64,000 nt of DNA, from NCBI GenBank assembly GCA_023374025.1, contig SIJG01000044.1, positions 377,011 to 441,010 on the forward strand, read 5' to 3'. Source of the DNA: Heterodera schachtii. Its lineage: Eukaryota; Nematoda; Chromadorea; Rhabditida; Heteroderidae. This document shows positions 58,723 to 64,000 of this stretch, in pieces; within the stretch, counting starts at the first letter, position 1; the number at the start of each line of letters is the position of its first letter. Position numbers and translations under genes: made by a program. The notes under the pieces were generated by a model, which saw nothing but the letters and a program-made list of their open reading frames with translations, was not told the origin of the DNA and did no database searches.

Positions 58723-59523
58723 TCAAATCCATCGTCCAACCAATGCCTCATTTCTGAAAAATTTGACTGACTGTTCTTCGTTCGTATAAAAATTTGAGCA
58801 TGCCATCGGAAAATTTTTGGTTTCACCAGAATTTTCGTATACGCTTTTTGGCCTTCCAATTGTGTGGGTATGGAAATCCTTTCCATAAGCCCTCTTCCTT
58901 ACATAGTCACTGTTTTTCGGTCCTTTTGGTTCAAAAATTTTGGGCCCTCTTTTCGTTGGCACCACCAATTCAAAGACATCCTTCAAATACTTAATCATTG
59001 CCGTTACTCCACAAAATTTCAACCGTCCTTTATCATCAACATTTCGCTTTTCCTCCTGATTTCCAAACATCGTTATCTCCAAAATTGATCGGAACCCTTT
59101 TGTCAGACATAAATTGTTTCTCGGGACTACCTTTTCCAACATTAACAGAAATTCCTTATGCTTATCAGAATTCAAACGGTGAAATGGTGGTGGTACAACC
59201 CAAACATTTAAGCCAAATTTTCCGAGATGTAAAAGTATTTTTTCCATCGATTTTTGGCTTAACGCTAACGGGATTGCCATGTCAATGTCCGATGTACCAA
59301 GGCTCAACACAACTTCTCGGACTTCCCTTCCAAATTCCAACTTGCTGATCAACTGACTCAATTCTATGCTATTTTGTGTCCTGATTGTTTCGGCGTCGCA
59401 TCTGTGTCCAAGGTCCTCTGCCAAACTGTCTCCAGCAAACACAAATTGCGAGCGGATTACACGACTATATTTCTCTGCTTTATCAATTTTTGGTTCCAAC
59501 TGTGGATTTTTTCTTCCTTTCAC
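58723..59523 (-). CDS. SGNH-like hydrolase domain protein of a retroelement
   Basis: A 266-residue frame. SQFVFAGDSLAEDLG fits SGNH block I (GDS) and VVLSLGTSDIDMA fits block III, where GxND would be usual. VWVVPPPFHRLN resembles the strand after it. The last block reads NVDDKGRLKFCGVTAMIKYL, in the place of DxxH, and lacks the histidine. So the fold is suggested but the catalytic set looks incomplete, as in RNA-binding SGNH-like domains such as that of Oskar. It lies directly after the protease frame. Coding-like sequence continues in another frame to about 58650 (MRHWLDDGFDSGEHRYN), so a frameshift near 58740 is possible. Confidence 0.55.
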   Translation of the reverse strand: MKGRKNPQLEPKIDKAEKYSRVIRSQFVFAGDSLAEDLGHRCDAETIRTQNSIELSQLISKLEFGREVREVVLSLGTSDIDMAIPLALSQKSMEKILLHLGKFGLNVWVVPPPFHRLNSDKHKEFLLMLEKVVPRNNLCLTKGFRSILEITMFGNQEEKRNVDDKGRLKFCGVTAMIKYLKDVFELVVPTKRGPKIFEPKGPKNSDYVRKRAYGKDFHTHTIGRPKSVYENSGETKNFPMACSNFYTNEEQSVKFFRNEALVGRWI

Positions 59524-59655
59524 TTTTTTTTCTTTTTGTTTGTTTCTTGAACGTATTCAACTTTTTTCACTGGTATTCGCTTTTCTCCCCCCTCAAATTT
59601 TCTCTCTTCTTTGTCTTGGCCTGAATTTGGGTCTTTTTCCGAAAATTCTTTGCAT

Positions 59656-60345
59656 TCAACACATTGAAAGCTGTTTATGAATGTGTGAACAAACGGGGAA
59701 ACTTTGCCATTTTTCATTGAAGGAAAACTCAAAATTTCGTTCCGTCAGAGAATTTCCAATGTAGAATCCTAAATTATGTAATGCCGACGAGCCAAGAATT
59801 AAATCATGGGAGATGGGATCACGAGAAATTAAGCATGGAATTTTACATTCAATTGTTTTCATCCGAATGGGAACATTGATTACTCCGATCACACTAATTT
59901 TTGTCCCATTTAATGAAGAAACGGAAAATGGTAACTTGCTGTGGCCAGTATTTGGAGAGAATCCCCAATGCAACAAATTAATTCCCTTTTCTTTTGCCAA
60001 AGCATGTAGAAAAATTGGATTCACAATAGCAGTCTCAGCCCCTGAGTCGGAAAGTGCCTTTGCTGAATTTCCAATTACAGACAAATTAAAAGTCAGACAT
60101 TCTGAAATTTGGGGAATGGCAGGATTTTCGGGTGGAAATTCGTTTGCGTGGAGAGAGAGTTCACTGAAAAAATTTTCATGTTCTGACAACACAAATTTTT
60201 GAACACGGACAGTCTGATTTTCTTCCTTATCTTCGGCCTGAACAAAAATTGTGTTTGCACGCCTTTGTTCAACTTTTTCAGATGCTTGATTAGTCGGATT
60301 TCCATTCAAAGGAACGAATTTCGAAAAATATAACGATTTTGTTGA
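59656..60345 (-). CDS. Retropepsin-like aspartic protease of a retroelement
   Basis: The open frame extends from about 60345 to 59656. AKALSDSGAETAIVNP is the active-site loop (D-S-G) and HDLILGSSALHNLGF is the conserved ILG end of retroviral-type proteases. In the family the enzyme works as a dimer and cuts the Gag polyprotein. The frame lies one base back from the gag frame and overlaps its continuation, so expression would need a frameshift. No ATG starts the frame; the first in-frame TTG is at 60309. Confidence 0.75.
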   Translation of the reverse strand, partial: STKSLYFSKFVPLNGNPTNQASEKVEQRRANTIFVQAEDKEENQTVRVQKFVLSEHENFFSELSLHANEFPPENPAIPQISECLTFNLSVIGNSAKALSDSGAETAIVNPIFLHALAKEKGINLLHWGFSPNTGHSKLPFSVSSLNGTKISVIGVINVPIRMKTIECKIPCLISRDPISHDLILGSSALHNLGFYIGNSLTERNFEFSFNEKWQSFPVCSHIHKQLSMC

Positions 60346-60413
60346 TCATTTCTCCAATTTGAGCCTTGCTGATTTAGTCTGTTCCGAAATTGGGAATTCC
60401 CTTCGGTCTGATT

Positions 60414-61871
60414 TCATCTATTGTGGAATTGCTGCTGGTTTCGCTCTGCCTCAATTCTGGCTCGAACTTTCTCGGGGTCCGCCAAATGGATTCGATTTGC
60501 CATCATTAACAACTCATCAAAAGTCTGCCCAGGCCTGCGTTGACACTCCAAAAATCTTGACAAGTCTCCGTCGTTTATGTTCATTACAAAAAATTTCTTG
60601 GCAATTTCGTCCAATTGTGTTTCATTTAGTCCTGTGTATGAACATTTTACCAGACGATAAATTTTTTCACCAAAACTCATTAAGTCTTCATTTGGTGCAC
60701 GTTTTCCGAATTGTGTCAATTCGGTAAATGCTGATGCTTCACGGCAATCGGTCTCCCTCAAAATCGAAGTGATCTCGGCTTTTAAAATTTTGAATGGGGG
60801 GTCGGGATCAAATTTTGAAAGGGCGATCTTCAGCGCTTTCAGTGCTTTTCCTCTCAGCCTTGTTTTCAGAACATTTACTTGTTTTTCGGGTTCCCAATCA
60901 GCTGTCAGTGTCTCCACCTTCAAAAAGAAATCTTGGATTTTGTCGCGACCTTCAGTCCCTTCAATCGTTGGAATTTCCCTCAAAATACTTGCATATTGTG
61001 TGGCCAATGTCATCCGGTACATTTGAAGAGCCAAATTTTCACTCACTCCAGGGAATCCCACAAAATTTTCACCAAAATTTCTGTCCCCCATTCTCATTTG
61101 GTGAACTTCGTGATGTTGTTCGTGATTTCGGTAAAAATCATTTTTCCGTTCTCTTTCTTCGGCTAACCGGTCAGCCCCTCCAATTCGATGCTCATTGCCT
61201 ACCAGGCCATACATTTCACGCCTCAAAAAACATTCCTCCTCAAATTCGTTTCTCTGCTCAATTTGGCGGGGTCTCTGTCCATGACGGCCTTCTCTTTGCA
61301 CTTCGCAGCCTCTCCATAAAGAAATTCCATGAAAATTTTCCCTCCTTTCCATTAATTTTTGTCTGTTTTGATTCTCCAATCGCTCATTTCTCCGTTCTTC
61401 ATCAGCTCTATTTCCCAAATTATCATCATATGAAATGTACGGGCTCGAAAGATTTTCAAAATTCAACCGTCCACAATTTTCATTAATAGGTAATGGCTGC
61501 GCTGCAAGCCTACCATAATTTTCTCCCGCATTGGCATCTTCTCGGCCCAATCTTACTCTTTCCTGGAGCAATAAAGCCATCTCTCGGCCAAAATTCCCCA
61601 AATTCTCATTTCTCTTCACCAAAATTGGATGTGTGCGATTTCTGTTTTCAGCCATTGCATTCGAATTTTGATGAGCGTTTGCATTTACAGCCGGAAAACG
61701 CTCTCTTTCCAATCTCTGAATTGCCTGACTCATTGCCTCATCATATTCTTCCTCAATTTGTGCCCAATTCCGCAGATTTTGCCTGTCTCTTAAATCGTAT
61801 CGTCGCTCATCCGGCATTTGTCCTCCATCATTTTCGCCTGCATTTAAACCTTGACTCCTTCCAGACATCAT
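60414..61871 (-). CDS. Gag-like protein of a Ty3-type retroelement
   Basis: An intact frame of 485 residues starting with two ATGs (MMSGRSQG). The N-terminal 250 residues are charged and rich in Arg, Asn and Glu. From about residue 290 comes a retrotransposon Gag core: IQDFFLKVETLTADW, KTRLRGKALKALK, EDLMSFGEKIYRLVK and DLSRFLECQRRPGQTFDEL. No CCHC zinc knuckle is visible. It ends at TGA (60414), but the same frame stays open for about 105 further bases with Asn, Gln and Arg-rich sequence, so stop readthrough or a recent stop mutation is possible. The 686-bp repeats begin only 30 bases upstream of its start. Confidence 0.8.
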   Translation of the reverse strand: MMSGRSQGLNAGENDGGQMPDERRYDLRDRQNLRNWAQIEEEYDEAMSQAIQRLERERFPAVNANAHQNSNAMAENRNRTHPILVKRNENLGNFGREMALLLQERVRLGREDANAGENYGRLAAQPLPINENCGRLNFENLSSPYISYDDNLGNRADEERRNERLENQNRQKLMERRENFHGISLWRGCEVQREGRHGQRPRQIEQRNEFEEECFLRREMYGLVGNEHRIGGADRLAEERERKNDFYRNHEQHHEVHQMRMGDRNFGENFVGFPGVSENLALQMYRMTLATQYASILREIPTIEGTEGRDKIQDFFLKVETLTADWEPEKQVNVLKTRLRGKALKALKIALSKFDPDPPFKILKAEITSILRETDCREASAFTELTQFGKRAPNEDLMSFGEKIYRLVKCSYTGLNETQLDEIAKKFFVMNINDGDLSRFLECQRRPGQTFDELLMMANRIHLADPEKVRARIEAERNQQQFHNR

Positions 61872-61901
61872 GCGGTCCGAAATGCTTCTTGTCGCTTCGG
61901 C

Positions 61902-64000
61902 ACAAACTTGCCCGGAAAGCAGCTCCGTGTCATGTTATATTAATAGCATAAATAAGCATGTAATCGTTGTTTTAAACATTCTCTAACAATATGGAAATTA
62001 TCTTCACCCAAAATTAAAAAGGTACCGAGTGACTCAAAAAAAGCGTACGCCATCTTTTATTCAGCTAATTATTTTTTATACAATTCATTTAAAAATATTA
62101 GGCCGAATACTGGTCATGTACTTTCTGTTACATATATTCTCACTCAATAATTAAATTGATGGTAAGGAAAATTTGAACTTTTTCCACAGCTGAATCAAGT
62201 CATTTTGTCAAATTTTTGTTTATTTGCTAACCTATAAGAATATAATATTTTTTACTGTCCTACATCTTAAAAATACTAACTAACATGACAAACTTTTTCA
62301 AAAATTCGTCCCATTCTTGTCGAATAAGTGAGTATAATGTTTGGACTTTTATTCGTATCAAAGATTTGCACAAACTTTTTAATATCGGCCCGAAAATTTA
62401 CAGCTTCAATTTGACTCTGAAAAAGGAAGTTTCAGAAATTTCGAACCCAACCTGAAGGAATCCTGTTTGTTTTTGACAATTTCTCTTTTATATCAGTCCA
62501 AAACTGAGTGGTCAAAATTGCGGTTTAATTTTCTCTTTTTCCTATAATTAGTACCCTTTTGAGATTCGGTCCGAGGTCCGATAAAGTACAAACTTGCCCG
62601 GAAAGCAGCTCCGTGTCATGTTATATTAGTAGCATAAATAAGCATGTAATCGTTGTTTTAAACATTCTCTAACAATATGGAAATTATCTTCACCCAAAAT
62701 TAAAAAGGTACCGAGTGACTCAAAAAAAGCGTACGCCATCTTTTATTCAGCTAATTATTTTTTATACAATTCATTTAAAAATATTAGGCCGAATACTGGT
62801 CATGTACTTTCTGTTACATATATTCTCACTCAATAATTAAATTGATGGTAAGAAAAATTTGAACTTTTTCCACAGCTGAATCAAGTCATTTTGTCAAATT
62901 TTTGTTTATTTGCTAACCTATAAGAATATAATATTTTTTACTGTCCTACATCTTAAAAATACTAACTAACATGACAAACTTTTTCAAAAATTCGTCCCAT
63001 TCTTGTCGAATAAGTGAGTATAATGTTTGGACTTTTATTCGTATCAAAGATTTGCACAAACTTTTTAATATCGGCCAGAAAATTTACAGCTTCAATTTGA
63101 TTCTGAAAAAGGAAGTTTCAGAAATTTCGAACCCAACCTGAAGGAATCCTGTTTGTTTTTGACAATTTCTCTTTTATATCAGTCCAAAACTGAGTGGTCA
63201 AAATTGCGGTTTAATTTTCTCTTTTTCCTATAATTAGTACCCTTTTGAGATTCGGTCCGAGGTCCGATAAAGTACAAACTTGCCCGGAAAGCAGCTCCGT
63301 GTCATGTTATATTAATAGCATAAATAAGCATGTAATCGTTGTTTTAAACATTCTCTAACAATATGGAAATTATCTTCACCCAAAATTAAAAAGGTACCGA
63401 GTGACTCAAAAAAAGCGTACGCCATCTTTTATTCACCTAATTATTTTTTATACAATTCATTTAAAAATATTAGGCCGAATACTGGTCATGTACTTTCTGT
63501 TACATATATTCTCACTCAATAATTAAATTGATGGTAAGAAAAATTTGAACTTTTTCCACAGCTGAATCAAGTCATTTTGTCAAATTTTTGTTTATTTGCT
63601 AACCTATAAGAATATAATATTTTTTACTGTCCTACATCTTAAAAATACTAACTAATATGACAAACTTTTTCAAAAATTCGTCCCATTCTTGTCGAATAAG
63701 TGAGTATAATGTTTGGACTTTTATTCGTATCAAAGATTTGCACAAACTGTTTAATATCGGCCAGAAAATTTACAGCTTCAATTTGACTCTGAAAAAGGAA
63801 GTTTCAGAAATTTCGAACCCAACCTGAAGGAATCCTGTTTGTTTTTGACAATTTCTCTTTTATATCAGTCCAAAACTGAGTGGTCAAAATTGCGGTTTAA
63901 TTTTCTCTTTTTCCTATAATTAGTACCCTTTTGAGATTCGGTCCGAGGTCCGATAAAGTACAAACTTGCCCGGAAAGCAGCTTCGTGTCATGTTATATTA
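61902..64000. repeat. 686-bp tandem repeat, at least three copies
   Basis: The landmark ACAAACTTGCCCGGAAAG recurs at 61902, 62588, 63274 and 63960, so the period is exactly 686 bases and the array runs off the window. Copies differ by only a few substitutions (for example near 61948, 62170 and 62396). The array abuts the retroelement, so units may be LTRs or a promoter/UTR array; alternatively it is an unrelated satellite. No coding frame is seen in it. Confidence 0.95.

Noticed and set aside
58873..61951. Plus-strand frames opposite the retroelement
   Set aside because: They are antisense shadows of gag, protease and the SGNH-like frame and show no motifs.

Overview
This window looks like nuclear DNA of a nematode, most probably a plant-parasitic cyst nematode (Heterodera/Globodera type). 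It is very AT-rich, its genes are split by short GT-AG introns, and several genes code for small secreted cysteine-rich proteins (ShK, TIL-like and others). Two genes belong to an F-box-like family that I know from cyst nematode genomes; that recollection is the main support for the group and has not been checked by a search. Most of the long ORFs that a six-frame scan would show here are not genes. The real genes had to be assembled from exons, and I used agreement of splice phase as the main test.

Layout. 0.6-1.2 kb: two tRNA-like sequences. 1.5-2.5 kb (-): a secreted ShK-domain protein. 4.1-5.1 kb (-): a small cysteine-rich protein with a GPI-like tail. About 7.2-14.8 kb (-): a multi-exon MAM-domain extracellular protein whose introns hold a MITE and a 31-bp minisatellite. 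14.9-20 kb: nested hAT-like MITEs, a GA microsatellite and other inverted-repeat elements. 20.2-23.9 kb and 29.3-33.8 kb: the two arms of a large inverted duplication, each with one secreted-protein gene and one TIL-like gene. The secreted-protein gene is intact in the left arm and frameshifted in the right arm. 24.4-27.8 kb: an F-box-like pseudogene broken by a 1.9-kb hAT-like element with a perfect 8-bp target duplication. 34-38 kb: repeats and a 24-bp minisatellite. 38.5-39.7 kb (-): an intact F-box-like gene. 40.2-40.6 kb: a small cysteine peptide gene with a probable one-base lesion. 41.3-42.55 kb: a third TIL-like copy. 43.8-49.0 kb (-): a complete 10-exon SLC22-type transporter. 49.7-57.9 kb (+): a seven-exon gene of unknown function. 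58.6-64 kb (-): a gag, protease and SGNH-like retroelement with no visible polymerase, next to a 686-bp tandem repeat that runs off the window.

The most striking pattern is a set of non-autonomous hAT-like elements. They have termini of the TAGAGACC, TAGGG or CAGGG type and 8-bp target duplications. Many carry family-specific G/C-rich subterminal repeats, and several share a core built on a GGTCCGGCGGTGCCG hairpin. They have inserted into exons, introns and each other, and one sits at an edge of the inverted duplication.
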